A stretch of 64,000 bases of DNA from Spongiivirga citrea (lineage in GTDB: Bacteria > Bacteroidota > Bacteroidia > Flavobacteriales > Flavobacteriaceae): contig NZ_JAABOQ010000004.1 in assembly GCF_010671565.1 (NCBI RefSeq), positions 124,001-188,000 of the forward strand. The letters are read 5' to 3'. Below, piece by piece: positions 43,793 through 53,288 of the stretch; positions within the stretch are counted from its first letter, which is position 1; each line of letters begins with the position of its first letter. The notes under the pieces are model-generated. The model was given only the letters and a program-made list of their open reading frames with translations. It had not been told where the DNA came from and did no database searches. The position numbers and the translations under genes were made by a program.

Positions 43793-43830
43793 AAACTTAC
43801 TGCTTTTATACAATGAGGCTATGATGAAAT
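43793..43830 (+). repeat. Relic right arm of an attC-like site
   Basis: AACTTACTGCTTTTATACAA is like the right arm of site 6 (10934-10951), but no left arm is present nearby and the GTT core is lost. Short and uncertain. The rest of 43654-43866 holds nothing I can name. Confidence 0.4.
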
Positions 43831-43866
43831 TACCTTCGGAAAATATGAACTCTAATTTCAAATAAA

Positions 43867-44292
43867 ATGAAAATAACAACATTTCTAACATTTGTCGGCG
43901 ATCAATGCGGAAAGGCTGAAGAAGCTATAAATTTCTACACTTCTGTCTTTCCCAATTCAGAAATAAAAAGCGTAGTAAAATACTCGGAAGGAGAACCAGG
44001 AGGAACACCAGAGCTTATCAAATTTGGAGTGTTCACATTAAATGGTACGGAGTACATGGTTTCCGAAAGCAATTACAATCACGCCTGGTCATTTACACCT
44101 GGTGTATCGCTGTTTGTTGCATGCGACTCGGAAAATGAGATAGATACTTTGTTTGAAAGACTTTCTTCGAATGGTGGCCAAATCATGGTTCCTTTGGACA
44201 ACTACGATTCTGGAGATTATGGTTTCGGTAAAAAGTTCGGATGGTGTGAAGATAAATATGGTATTTCATGGCAGCTTAATCTTTCGGAATAA
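43867..44292 (+). CDS. VOC/PhnB-like (3-demethylubiquinone methyltransferase-like) protein
   Basis: A 141-residue protein: TFVGDQCGKAEEAINFYTSV at the start and KKFGWCEDKYGISWQLNL at the end match the PhnB-like branch of the vicinal oxygen chelate superfamily. Function unknown despite the historical methyltransferase name. Confidence 0.87.
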   Translation: MKITTFLTFVGDQCGKAEEAINFYTSVFPNSEIKSVVKYSEGEPGGTPELIKFGVFTLNGTEYMVSESNYNHAWSFTPGVSLFVACDSENEIDTLFERLSSNGGQIMVPLDNYDSGDYGFGKKFGWCEDKYGISWQLNLSE

Positions 44293-44375
44293 ATACCCAT
44301 TATAATTTAGACTGTCCAACTCAAAGATATAAACGAAATAAAAGTGAAGACGGATTAGAATAACCTTGAATAGTC

Positions 44376-44726
44376 ATGCCAAAAGTCCAGTATAGCATAT
44401 ATGTAATAGAGTTATCTAAGCGAGTTTTTACTGAAAATTCTAGGTTTAGGGCTGCAAATCCTCAATTTAATGGCGTTTTACAATGCCTATATGTTGGCAT
44501 GACGAGTAAGACTCCGAAAGAAAGATTTCTACAACATAAAACAGGATATAGAAACAAGAAAGGTTATAAACTGTCTTCAAACATTGTCCAGAAGTATGGT
44601 ATGTACTTAAGACCAAGCCTTTATAATCATATTGATCCATTACCCACAAGATCAGAAGCCTTGAAAATGGAAGAAACGCTTGCGTTAGAATTAAGAAGGC
44701 AACGATATGCCGTATGGTTTAATTAA
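44376..44726 (+). CDS. GIY-YIG nuclease-like protein
   Basis: A 116-residue protein. YSIYVIEL and CLYVGMTSKTPKERFLQH form the two strands and the conserved Arg of the GIY-YIG nuclease core, although the first motif is diverged. A catalytic Glu may be among EETLALELRRQ. A single small domain with no partner; whether it cuts DNA is unknown. Confidence 0.75.
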   Translation: MPKVQYSIYVIELSKRVFTENSRFRAANPQFNGVLQCLYVGMTSKTPKERFLQHKTGYRNKKGYKLSSNIVQKYGMYLRPSLYNHIDPLPTRSEALKMEETLALELRRQRYAVWFN

Positions 44727-44732
44727 GGGTAA

Positions 44733-44870
44733 GTTCGCAATAATAGTTATAATACATTGCCACTACGCTACTCTAATAAAAATCACTACTTTTAATTGGT
44801 CAGATTTTCTGGCATGAAATTTCTGACGAGTTCTCCACGAAAGAATAATTTCATAACCGTTGGTAGCACC
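44733..44870 (+). repeat. Relic attC-like site
   Basis: GTTCGCAATAATAGTTATAA and TACATTGCC at the left, ATTTCATAACCGTTGGTAGC at the right: class A site layout with an intact CCGTT core but a worn left end. It lies 8 kb beyond the end of the array. Confidence 0.55.
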
Positions 44871-44902
44871 AGAATAAAATAACTAATAATATTGAATTAT
44901 TA

Positions 44903-45778
44903 ATGAATAAACGAGTAAGGGCATATGCACTATCGATTATAGGACTAATTTTACTATCATATCTTTTTTTTAGCTTTTTTAGAAGTAATCCAAATGTTTA
45001 TACTGATAGTAAAGCAACAGGTTTAGATTCAGAATTTAATTCTTTAGTATGGTCTGATGAATTTGATGGCGAAGGCGCAATTAACCAAGAAAAATGGTTT
45101 CATCAAACACAGCTTCCGCCAGGAGGTAGTTGGTGGGGAGGAATCATTCAGCATTATACCGACAGAGAAGCTAATTCATACTTAAAAGATGATTACTTGA
45201 ATCTTGTTGCTAAAAAGGAAACATTTGATGATCAAGGGGAGATAAAACAATATACTGCGGCGAGATTAAATTCAAAATTTGCTTTTACCTACGGTCGAAT
45301 AGAAATTCGTGCAAAGCTACCAACGGGCACAGGAACCTGGCCAGCTATATGGATGCTTAATACAAATATTGATGAAGATGGCGCGTATTGGGATAATCAA
45401 GGTTTAGGAACAACAAAGTGGCCTTCATGTGGTGAGATCGATATACTGGAACATTGGGGTAAGAATCAAGATTATGTTTCGAGTGCCTTGCATAATGCTT
45501 CAAGTTATGGCGACCAAGTCAAAAATGTTGGCGGTCAAAAAATAGATGATGCTTCAGCTAAATTTCACGACTATTCATTCGAATGGTCCGAAGAAAAAAT
45601 GATATTTAGTGTTGATGGGGTTGAACATTTTAGATACCAACCAACAATCAAAAATGCTGATACCTGGCCGTACGATTCTGATTACTATTTAATACTAAAT
45701 ATTGCCATTGAGCCCGGTATTGATCCCGATTTCGTCGAAAGCTCTATGGTGGTCGATTATATCAGGATTTATCAATAA
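44903..45778 (+). CDS. Glycoside hydrolase family 16 protein
   Basis: A 291-residue protein with one N-terminal membrane segment or signal anchor. It has the family 16 active site CGEIDILEHWG (E-x-D-x-x-E: nucleophile and acid/base Glu). Probable endo-beta-1,3- or 1,3-1,4-glucanase for laminarin-type polysaccharides, usual in marine flavobacteria. It stands alone and not in a visible polysaccharide utilisation locus. Confidence 0.92.
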   Translation: MNKRVRAYALSIIGLILLSYLFFSFFRSNPNVYTDSKATGLDSEFNSLVWSDEFDGEGAINQEKWFHQTQLPPGGSWWGGIIQHYTDREANSYLKDDYLNLVAKKETFDDQGEIKQYTAARLNSKFAFTYGRIEIRAKLPTGTGTWPAIWMLNTNIDEDGAYWDNQGLGTTKWPSCGEIDILEHWGKNQDYVSSALHNASSYGDQVKNVGGQKIDDASAKFHDYSFEWSEEKMIFSVDGVEHFRYQPTIKNADTWPYDSDYYLILNIAIEPGIDPDFVESSMVVDYIRIYQ

Positions 45779-45998
45779 TCAATAAATTTTGTAGGTAATA
45801 GAAAACTAGGGAATTTCAACCTGAACAATTAACTAGCCTAACAGATTGACTATAGCTGGTCTCTTCAGGTCAGCAATACCCAGCCCCCTATTCCCCTAAC
45901 GTTCTGATTCCTTTTGTTAAATTAGCTGTGAAACTATCACCATAAAACATAACAAAATGTTGTCCCTTACTTCAAAAACCTCCTTAAATTAACAAAAT

Positions 45999-46412
45999 AT
46001 GAAAACAAAAATTAGCACCCTACTCGTAGTCATTGGATTCTTTCTTAGCTGTCAGCAAAATACAACGCAAGACAATTCTAAAATCAAAAAAGGAATGATT
46101 AAGGTAGCGATCTTCTATCCAAATGGTGAGGATAAAACATTCGACATGGATTATTATGCTAATAAACATATGCCTATGGCGGCTAGTTTATTTGGTGATT
46201 CATTAAAAGCAATGTCAATCGATAAGGGGTTAGCAAATGGGACTCCTGGTATGCCTATTAAATATTTAGCAATTGGATATTTTTACTTTGAAAACATGTC
46301 ATCTTTTGAAAATTCCATGGGACCAAATTCGGAGAAACTTAAAGCTGATGTTCCGAACTACACGAATATTAAGCCCATTATTCAAATTAGTGAGGTGCAA
46401 ACAGCGGAATAA
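45999..46412 (+). CDS. EthD-family lipoprotein
   Basis: A 137-residue protein with a lipobox near FFLSCQ (Cys18). The mature part shows MIKVAIFYPNGEDKTFDMDY and KHMPMAASLFG, which match the EthD-like dimeric alpha/beta barrel family. Function unknown; an exported EthD protein is somewhat unusual. Confidence 0.84.
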   Translation: MKTKISTLLVVIGFFLSCQQNTTQDNSKIKKGMIKVAIFYPNGEDKTFDMDYYANKHMPMAASLFGDSLKAMSIDKGLANGTPGMPIKYLAIGYFYFENMSSFENSMGPNSEKLKADVPNYTNIKPIIQISEVQTAE

Positions 46413-46641
46413 ATAACTTTCAAAATTCAGATTAGTTTCTACTCAATCACCTAGCCTATAAAACAGAAAAAATCGCAGCTATTTGTAATAGGAGCTAATT
46501 ATATATAATTCGGCGTAAAATCTTTAACATGACTAGAAGGGCATTCTAAAAGCACGTCAAAACAACGACTCATGTGAAAAGCTCAAGTTCAGTCGTTTAA
46601 AAGTTAATTAGTATTTTTTTACTTAAACCACTACTTTCCAT

Positions 46642-46659
46642 ATACCACTCAAGTGGTAT
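46642..46659. promoter_or_regulatory. Perfect palindrome, likely operator
   Basis: ATACCACT-CA-AGTGGTAT is a perfect 8+8 inverted repeat ending 20 bases before the ATG of the cyclase gene. A TAAATTG sequence right after it may be part of a promoter. Which regulator binds is unknown. Confidence 0.5.
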
Positions 46660-46679
46660 TAAATTGAAAATGATATCGT

Positions 46680-47372
46680 ATGACAGAAATTATTGATTTA
46701 AGTCAGGAAATTTATGAGGGGATGCCTGTTTATAAAGACCTCCCCCAGGTAAAAATGACAATTCATAATTCGCACGAAGAATGGAATGGCATCAAAAACC
46801 CGACCACCAAAACGCCTGCGGTCCATAAATTAGAACTTGGTGAACATACGGGCACACATGTCGATGCTATAAATCATATGGCGAAAGAATATAATGGGCA
46901 GTCAATTGATACGATGCCACTTTCTACGTTCTATACTGAAGGGATTTGTCTTGACTTCTCGCATAAAGGTTTAAAGGAATTAATCTCTGAAAATGAGATT
47001 AAGGAAGCCTGTATCTCATCCAATTTAATCATTAAAGAGGGCGACACCCTGCTGTTTTATACCGATCATTATCGAAGATATTTTGAAACTGATAATTGGA
47101 ATAAAGGTCCTGGTCTTACGGCTGCTGCTGCGCGGTGGTTAGGAGAGCAGCGTATAGCTGCTTTTGGTGTAGAGACCATGTCTCCTGGGGTTCCAAAAAT
47201 TTCCAACAAAGAAATACACCACATCTGTGGGGAACTCGGCTTTACACATTACGAGAATATGATCAATTTACATAAGTTAGTAGGCCGAGGGCGATTTCGA
47301 TTTATTGGATTACCTTTAAAAATACGAGGAGGTACAGGGTCGCCTGTTCGTGCAGTTGCTATATTTGAATAA
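46680..47372 (+). CDS. Cyclase family protein (kynurenine-formamidase-like)
   Basis: A 230-residue protein: IIDLSQEIYEGMPVYKD at the start and HTGTHVDAINHM are hallmarks of the cyclase family, with the metal-binding HxGTHxDxxxH motif (the usual Pro is Ile here). Such enzymes hydrolyse formamides, lactones or isatin. A perfect palindrome lies just upstream, suggesting its own regulation. Confidence 0.9.
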   Translation: MTEIIDLSQEIYEGMPVYKDLPQVKMTIHNSHEEWNGIKNPTTKTPAVHKLELGEHTGTHVDAINHMAKEYNGQSIDTMPLSTFYTEGICLDFSHKGLKELISENEIKEACISSNLIIKEGDTLLFYTDHYRRYFETDNWNKGPGLTAAAARWLGEQRIAAFGVETMSPGVPKISNKEIHHICGELGFTHYENMINLHKLVGRGRFRFIGLPLKIRGGTGSPVRAVAIFE

Positions 47373-47393
47373 GTCTCTCTAAATAACTTCACC

Positions 47394-47900
47394 ATGCGTT
47401 CATTTTTCATTTTACTATTCTTCTTAATCCCATTTTACACAATTGCACAGACAGATTCTACTGCTATTCAAAATGAAATTAACGATATTGTTTGGAAACC
47501 TTTTAAACAAGCTTTCAGTAAGCTAGATGCAGCAGCATTAAATGCCTTATACGCAAACGAAGTGCTTCGGGTTACACCCGATGGTATTGATACGGAGGAA
47601 TTGTTTAAAACAAAAAACATCAAACGATTTAAAGAGTCAAGCTCTGCGGGTGTGAGTATAGTTCTTGACTTTTGGTTCGACAGTCGTCATACCAATAAAC
47701 GCTATTCATATGAAGTAGGTTTTTATCGTATTGCTGCAACCCTAAACGGGAAAACGACCTATAATTACGGGCAGTTTCATATTGTACTTCAAAAAATAAA
47801 TGGACAATGGAAAATCACACAAGATTGGGATACAACAACCATAAATGGACACACCATCTCTAAAATAGACTTCGGTAAGCAAAAGCCAATTACATTTTAA
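47394..47900 (+). CDS. NTF2-like (DUF4440) secreted protein
   Basis: A 168-residue protein with a signal peptide ending near YTIAQ. The mature part has the NTF2-like layout: a helical start (WKPFKQAFSKLDAAALNALY) and then beta strands ending WKITQDWD. Function unknown. It follows the cyclase gene by 21 bases. Confidence 0.83.
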   Translation: MRSFFILLFFLIPFYTIAQTDSTAIQNEINDIVWKPFKQAFSKLDAAALNALYANEVLRVTPDGIDTEELFKTKNIKRFKESSSAGVSIVLDFWFDSRHTNKRYSYEVGFYRIAATLNGKTTYNYGQFHIVLQKINGQWKITQDWDTTTINGHTISKIDFGKQKPITF

Positions 47901-47952
47901 TTAGAAATTATTACTTTTAACGTACTCATTATCAGTCACAAAATGAACTTTT

Positions 47953-48192
47953 ATGAAAACAATGACCTGTAAACAATTAGGTGGTGCGTGTGATGCAACC
48001 TTTCAGGCGGAAACTTTTGAAAAGATCGCTGAATTAAGTAAAAAGCATGCTATGGAGATGTTTGAAAAAGGAGATGCCGATCATTTAAAAGCCATGGAAG
48101 AAATGAAAATGCTCATGCAATCTCCCGATGCAATGCAAGATTGGTTTGACAATAAACGTCGGCAATTTGATGCCTTGGCAGAAGACAAATAG
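47953..48192 (+). CDS. DUF1059-like small protein
   Basis: A 79-residue protein starting KTMTCKQLGGACDATFQAET, as in the DUF1059 family of small Cys-containing proteins. Helical C-terminal part rich in Met. Function unknown. Confidence 0.85.
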   Translation: MKTMTCKQLGGACDATFQAETFEKIAELSKKHAMEMFEKGDADHLKAMEEMKMLMQSPDAMQDWFDNKRRQFDALAEDK

Positions 48193-48252
48193 TTTTAGTT
48201 CTAAAAAACCTTATCAATAGGGTTGAGACTAAATTGCTAACTCCACAATATT

Positions 48253-49674
48253 TTAAAGTTTATTAAGTACTCCTAAGACCCATGAATCTGCAGTATAGCG
48301 ACCGCCATATTGTGACACTCTAGCCTTTTCCGCTTCGTCTTCATTGTCGTATTTTTCAAGATATACGTAATAAAACTTTCTACCGCTATCATAAAAGTAT
48401 TTTGGTTGAAACTTTTTCTTTGCTAAATCGATTAAAAAACGATTTAAGTTTTGTTTCTCAGCAAAAACATTTACTACCAGATAAAAACCATCTGCAACAC
48501 CATCTACAGGACGTAATTCCAAGGTCTCGGTTTTTTCAAATTTCGTACTCTTATTAGTTCTAAATCTATCAATAGTGTTAGCTTCTACTGCAGATTCAGT
48601 TTGTATTGAGTCTATTTTCACTCTCTCTTCAACTTCGTTCACTACCGCTTTTTCAGGTGTACTCGATGTTTTCGTAGGCTTTCTCCTCTTTTTTGGTGCA
48701 TATCCGCGTTGTTTTTGTTTTTTCGAAACGAAAGAATAAGCAACGGTTATTTCATATGTTGGTCCCAATAAACTACTTACATTAGTTCCTTTTTCATAAA
48801 CCATTCCTACAGCTAGCTCTGGACTCATTTTAAAACCCGCACCAACAGAATAGCCTTTAAACTCATTTCTAAACCCTGAAAAACCGTTGTAACCTGCCTG
48901 AAACCATCCATAACCAGGCATATCTAAGATCGCACTTGCTCCCAATTGAGAAGCATCAGAACCCTCAATAAGACCAGTAGCTACGATTCGAAGTGTTGAT
49001 TCATCTAAAAACTGAACAGAACTTTTTATAGGGTGAGAATACATGAAATGAGTAGAAAAAGTCTTCTCATCAAAATTGGTTAATGATTCTGAAGTCTTTA
49101 AGTTATAATCCACTAAGTTTTGTCCATAAATACCAATATCAAATCGACCAATACTTAGATTAATACCCGGCTGTGCAATTACAACAACAGATTCTTCAAA
49201 ATTCCCTAATGCCGGGTCATTAGTAACATCAGCGTTATTAACTAATGAAGTCCTAAAGATTGGAATATTAACTCCAAAAGAAAGAGTGACTTTGTCATCT
49301 AATTGAATTCCGTAAGCTCCATTTACAATCGCACCAAAATTCGTAAGAATTCCAACATTTTGTTGAAAAAGACTTACACTTGTCCCCACTCGCTCTCCAG
49401 CTCTACTCGTATAATTAAAAAAATAAGACTTCGGAGAATTATCCAATTCTACCCATTGGATACGGCTATATATACTTAAATCTTGCGTTTCTTGATGAAC
49501 ATACGAAAATGCAGGATGAAATAAGGAACGGTTGTATTTCAAGAGATTCTGATTAGAAATATCAATAAATTGAGATCTAACACTGACTTGCTCTTGGCTT
49601 TGTGCTTTAATAACCGATGATGTCGCTATTAATGTACTTGTAAGTACAAAAACTAATTTTGAAATTGTTGTCAT
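48253..49674 (-). CDS. PorP/SprF-family type IX secretion membrane protein with SPOR-like tail
   Basis: A 473-residue protein. A signal peptide ends near VIKAQ. The middle (about 25-320) is a PorP/SprF-type barrel that anchors gliding or T9SS substrates at the cell surface. The C-terminus (about 390-473) resembles a SPOR-type repeat (GFYLVVNVFAEKQNLNRFL, FYYVYLEKYDNEDEAEKA), which binds peptidoglycan. It is the partner of the CHU_C protein encoded just upstream. Confidence 0.88.
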   Translation of the reverse strand: MTTISKLVFVLTSTLIATSSVIKAQSQEQVSVRSQFIDISNQNLLKYNRSLFHPAFSYVHQETQDLSIYSRIQWVELDNSPKSYFFNYTSRAGERVGTSVSLFQQNVGILTNFGAIVNGAYGIQLDDKVTLSFGVNIPIFRTSLVNNADVTNDPALGNFEESVVVIAQPGINLSIGRFDIGIYGQNLVDYNLKTSESLTNFDEKTFSTHFMYSHPIKSSVQFLDESTLRIVATGLIEGSDASQLGASAILDMPGYGWFQAGYNGFSGFRNEFKGYSVGAGFKMSPELAVGMVYEKGTNVSSLLGPTYEITVAYSFVSKKQKQRGYAPKKRRKPTKTSSTPEKAVVNEVEERVKIDSIQTESAVEANTIDRFRTNKSTKFEKTETLELRPVDGVADGFYLVVNVFAEKQNLNRFLIDLAKKKFQPKYFYDSGRKFYYVYLEKYDNEDEAEKARVSQYGGRYTADSWVLGVLNKL

Positions 49675-49699
49675 GTTTAGGGCTTAGTATGTATTGTAA

Positions 49700-49734
49700 A
49701 AAAAGCCATTGAATTAAATGCTCAATGGCTTTTT
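49700..49734 (-). terminator. Bidirectional hairpin terminator between the T9SS genes
   Basis: AAAAAGCCATTGA (49700-49712) and TCAATGGCTTTTT (49722-49734) form a 13 bp stem with A- and T-runs on both sides. It would end transcription after the CHU_C gene, so the PorP/SprF gene may be read through at reduced level or has its own promoter. Confidence 0.75.
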
Positions 49735-49765
49735 AATAAATGTAATAATAATGGTCTTTTTATTA

Positions 49766-50995
49766 TTATTGAACAAGCGTAATTGAACCTTTACCTAAAG
49801 CTTGTCCTTCTTTTCTAATCATATAATAAACAATACTAGTCGAATTAGACTTAGATGCTATATCATTATTAGGCCAGTCATTTTGATAGTTTTTAGTTTT
49901 AAATATAGGATTCCCATTGGCGGTAAAAATCATAACCTCCACCTCTGAATCATTCAACAATTCACTTGGTAAAACCCATTTATCATTAATATTATCTCCG
50001 TTAGGGCTAATAAAACTAGGAATTTTATTGGAATTCTCATTAAATTCGAGCTGCTCTTTCTCTTCTTCATTTAAGGCTATATCGGTCAGATCTTCATCTA
50101 TTACTGTGACAAAAATCTCCTTAGTAACTTTACAGTTTCCTCTAGTAGCAACCATAGTGTACTTACCCTCTTCAGAAATATCAACTTTATCCCCAGAGCC
50201 AAGCTTATTACCATCTTCTGTATACCATTCATAAGAATCTGATCCTGTGGCTGTAAATATCTGGCTTTCGTTTTTACTAAGTGTTACTTCTAAACCAGGT
50301 TTTACTTCTACCGAAGATGCTGTGTTGCCGTCTTGGGTTGCATTAACCACATTAGAGTAAACTAGACCGGTACATGCTCCTAAATAAGTCTCGGCATAAT
50401 AAAGACCCGGCTCGCTAATAGCTAATTCTGCACCAGCTTCCATGAAAAAAACACCATCTTTATACCACATATAACGACTGGTAGATGATTCATCTACACT
50501 AATAGTTGTTGTACTTTCAGAACTACATAATACCACATCTTCATAGTTATTCAACTTTAAATATAAATCGCTTATGTAATGTGCCTCAAATGCGCTAGAG
50601 GGTTCGCTCACAAATTCTGGGCTCGTAGATCTTACTCTTATTTGATATGAAGATCCATACACATTTTCATCAAAAGAAAATTCAGAATAAAAGAATAATT
50701 CTTCGTTTTGATTTTCAACTGCACTTAATATTTGCGGATTTTGAAAAGATCCCTGATCATCTGAAAGCTCAACAATAAAAACATTATCACTAGCAAAATC
50801 TTGTGGTTCAATCTCTATAGCAACCTCAAATGAGTTAAAATTTGGTTGAGGACACGCATATTCAAATAAAGGTTTAGGTGCCTTTATTGACTGGGCAAAA
50901 GCTGAATTGGACAAGAACAAAAATGTTGACAATAAAAAAAGTCGGCTTAAAACATAGTGCGGTACTATTCTTTTAGGTGTAGATAACTGTTTCAT
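49766..50995 (-). CDS. Gliding/T9SS surface protein with CHU_C-type C-terminal tail
   Basis: A 409-residue exported protein. Residues about 1-35 form the signal peptide (SNSAFAQ end). Internal Ig-like segments occur at 150-310. The C-terminal 85 residues (IPSFISPNGDNINDKWVLPS onward) are the CHU_C/gliding motility-associated type B tail that sends cargo through the type IX system. It is paired with the PorP/SprF gene next to it, which likely holds it on the surface. Confidence 0.9.
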   Translation of the reverse strand: MKQLSTPKRIVPHYVLSRLFLLSTFLFLSNSAFAQSIKAPKPLFEYACPQPNFNSFEVAIEIEPQDFASDNVFIVELSDDQGSFQNPQILSAVENQNEELFFYSEFSFDENVYGSSYQIRVRSTSPEFVSEPSSAFEAHYISDLYLKLNNYEDVVLCSSESTTTISVDESSTSRYMWYKDGVFFMEAGAELAISEPGLYYAETYLGACTGLVYSNVVNATQDGNTASSVEVKPGLEVTLSKNESQIFTATGSDSYEWYTEDGNKLGSGDKVDISEEGKYTMVATRGNCKVTKEIFVTVIDEDLTDIALNEEEKEQLEFNENSNKIPSFISPNGDNINDKWVLPSELLNDSEVEVMIFTANGNPIFKTKNYQNDWPNNDIASKSNSTSIVYYMIRKEGQALGKGSITLVQ

Positions 50996-51328
50996 GATGT
51001 TTGATTTAGGTAAAGGGGTTAAACGTATTTATCTTTATTTAATTCATTTCATCGGATTTTTGGTTGGGATTGAACATTTTACTTTAGGTTTTTTCTTGTG
51101 GCTAAGCAAATGGTTGTTTTCCTTAATCACACTTCAATATTGATCAAAAATTAGTTTAAATACAAATTTATTCGATGAAATGCACAATATTTATCAAACT
51201 AACACGTTGGAATTTGATTTCAAATAATACGAAACCTCTCATTAAAACAGTCTCTCATCGATAAATAACGTTAATTAATATACTTTATGGTATTTTTTAT
51301 TATTTTTGGTGAAAACCCCAATAAAATA

Positions 51329-51925
51329 ATGTCTAAAGCAGTTCGAACGACCGAATATATCATCGAAAAAGTAACCCCTATCTTCAACAAAAAGGGGTAT
51401 GAAGGAACAAGCATGAAAGACATAACCGACGCTACTGGACTTACCAAAGGTGCTATTTACGGGAATTTTAAAAGCAAAGAAGATCTTGCCCTCACAGCTT
51501 TTAATACAGCGCTTAAATACATTTTAACAGGTTTACAGACACGAGTAGAAATTGGAAAGACACCGCTTCAAAAACTGTTTAAAGTAACTGAATTCTATAG
51601 CGAATATTATGAATACACCATGGATATTGGTGGGTGTCCTATTGTAAATATTGGCGTAGACGCCAATCATCAAAATTTGATGTTATCTCAACGTGTTCGT
51701 GAAATAATACTGAAATGGCAAAATGAGATATCTGTATTAATCGACCTAGGCATTAAAACGGGAAATATTAGACAGAACACCAACTCCTTTTCATTTGCTA
51801 AGCGCATGATAGTGCTTATTCAAGGTGGTATTTTCATGAGTACTACCATGAAAGACGGCAGCTACTTAAAAAGTACGACTAAACTAATTGATCGTATGAT
51901 TCAAGATGAATTATTACTAAATTAA
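51329..51925 (+). CDS. TetR/AcrR-family regulator
   Basis: 198 residues from the ATG at 51329 (an upstream ATG at 51287 would add 14 residues before the DNA-binding domain). The helix-turn-helix is GTSMKDITDATGLTKGAIYG followed by NFKSKEDL, the TetR signature. The ligand-binding C-terminal part is helical. Targets are not evident; the neighbour upstream is divergent, and the downstream gene convergent. Confidence 0.9.
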   Translation: MSKAVRTTEYIIEKVTPIFNKKGYEGTSMKDITDATGLTKGAIYGNFKSKEDLALTAFNTALKYILTGLQTRVEIGKTPLQKLFKVTEFYSEYYEYTMDIGGCPIVNIGVDANHQNLMLSQRVREIILKWQNEISVLIDLGIKTGNIRQNTNSFSFAKRMIVLIQGGIFMSTTMKDGSYLKSTTKLIDRMIQDELLLN

Positions 51926-51933
51926 GTAAGCTA

Positions 51934-52698
51934 CTAGCAATTAGAACACTCAGTTAGCGGAATCACTTCGATCTCTTCTAGTTCAATCTTAGAAAGCAGC
52001 TTAAGTTCACCTTTCTTAAAATCGATCTCCAGGCTATCAAGAGGGCGCTCTTTATCAATCGGCTTTAAATTATTGTAATCAACAAACCGGATTCCGTTAA
52101 CTAAACGTGGATTAAAAGCTTCTCTAAATCGTTTTCCACCACCATCGGTGTGGTATTCATAAGCGAGGTAATCAACAAACTTAGTCTCTTTATTAATCCA
52201 GTAAATAAAGACATCATCAAAATCATCACCACCGCCCTCTGCATTAAAACTTACCTTTATTCTTTCGTATCGTTGATTTTTAATAGTAGTCGTACCCTCA
52301 TATTTCTTGTTTACTGCGCGATCATTTAGTCCGTATGGTAACATCGCAAAGTAATGAACCGAATTAACTGATTGGCGATACTTGTCCGAAAGCGAATCAG
52401 CTAAAGGATAATATTCTTGATTGATGTATCTAGAAAAACCATCATTAGTCAACTCATCACAAAAGCCACCTAAACTATCAGCAAAAAACCTATTAAGTAC
52501 ATAGCGATTGTTAGAACGAACTGCCTTATAAGCTTTACCACGAAATTTAAATGATACTATGGAGTTTCTATAAACATCTCCTCCTGAGGCACTTATTGAA
52601 CTATCAACAATAGATTGCACGTCAGGAGTTTTAATATCCTCCTTACAGCTAACAAGAATCAAACTATAAATCACAAGAATTACTGCGGATCGCATCAT
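51934..52698 (-). CDS. DUF6503-like lipoprotein
   Basis: A 254-residue lipoprotein (lipobox LILVSCK, Cys18). The mature part matches secreted Bacteroidota proteins of DUF6503-like type, with repeated motifs such as YWINKETKFVDYLAYEYHTD. Likely periplasmic or outer membrane; function unknown. Confidence 0.75.
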   Translation of the reverse strand: MMRSAVILVIYSLILVSCKEDIKTPDVQSIVDSSISASGGDVYRNSIVSFKFRGKAYKAVRSNNRYVLNRFFADSLGGFCDELTNDGFSRYINQEYYPLADSLSDKYRQSVNSVHYFAMLPYGLNDRAVNKKYEGTTTIKNQRYERIKVSFNAEGGGDDFDDVFIYWINKETKFVDYLAYEYHTDGGGKRFREAFNPRLVNGIRFVDYNNLKPIDKERPLDSLEIDFKKGELKLLSKIELEEIEVIPLTECSNC

Positions 52699-52794
52699 TA
52701 AATTTTGATTTATTCAACAAATGTACACAATATGAAACCTGAAAATAACGAATTAACAATTATTAGCATACGTGTGCAATTCGACAATTGTTAG

Positions 52795-52802
52795 TACTTT
52801 TG
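52795..52802 (+). promoter_or_regulatory. Probable smpB promoter (-7 box)
   Basis: TACTTTTG (52795-52802) fits TAnnTTTG, 19 bases before the TTG start of smpB. The -33 position holds GTGTG rather than TTTG, so the call is moderate. Confidence 0.4.
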
Positions 52803-52821
52803 GCAGCCATAATAAACAGTT

Positions 52822-53280
52822 TTGAACAATACGATCAACATAAGAAATAAGAAAGCACGGTTCGAGTATGAAATTCTCGACACCTATATTGCTGGTATTG
52901 TTTTAGCTGGAACCGAAATAAAGTCGATCAGGGAAGGGAAAGCTAATATTGCAGAAAGCTTCTGTGAGTTTAACAATGGTGAATTATTCGTAATTAATAT
53001 GAATATCGATCCATATAGTCATGCTACTTTCTTTAATCACAAGCCAAAGTCTGCACGCAAATTACTTCTAAATAGAAAAGAGCTTAAAAAACTCGAAAAA
53101 GAAGTAAAGCATAGCGGCCTTACCATCGTGCCTCTAAAAATGTTTTTGAATGAACGTGGAAGGGCAAAACTTCAAATAGCCCTAGCTCGTGGTAAAAAAC
53201 TCCACGATAAACGAAATACCATTAAGGATCGCGATAACAAAAGAGACCTTGATCGAGTAAAAAAGAGTTTTAATAAGTAA
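52822..53280 (+). CDS. smpB: SsrA-binding protein SmpB
   Basis: A 152-residue protein, the usual size of SmpB, which delivers tmRNA to stalled ribosomes. Diagnostic stretches: NKKARFEYEILDTYIAGIV, GTEIKSIREGKANIAESFCE and the C-terminal DKRNTIKDRDNKRDLDR tail. The start is TTG at 52822; no ATG is in frame before the first beta strand. Confidence 0.96.
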   Translation: MNNTINIRNKKARFEYEILDTYIAGIVLAGTEIKSIREGKANIAESFCEFNNGELFVINMNIDPYSHATFFNHKPKSARKLLLNRKELKKLEKEVKHSGLTIVPLKMFLNERGRAKLQIALARGKKLHDKRNTIKDRDNKRDLDRVKKSFNK

Positions 53281-53288
53281 AGCGACAG

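Noticed and set aside
44376-44726. GIY-YIG gene as a homing endonuclease of the array
   Set aside because: It is a lone small domain, not inside an intron, and far from intact sites.
51163-51170. Minus-strand -7 box (TAAATTTG) for the CHU_C gene
   Set aside because: No TTTG at the right distance; the leader would be very long.
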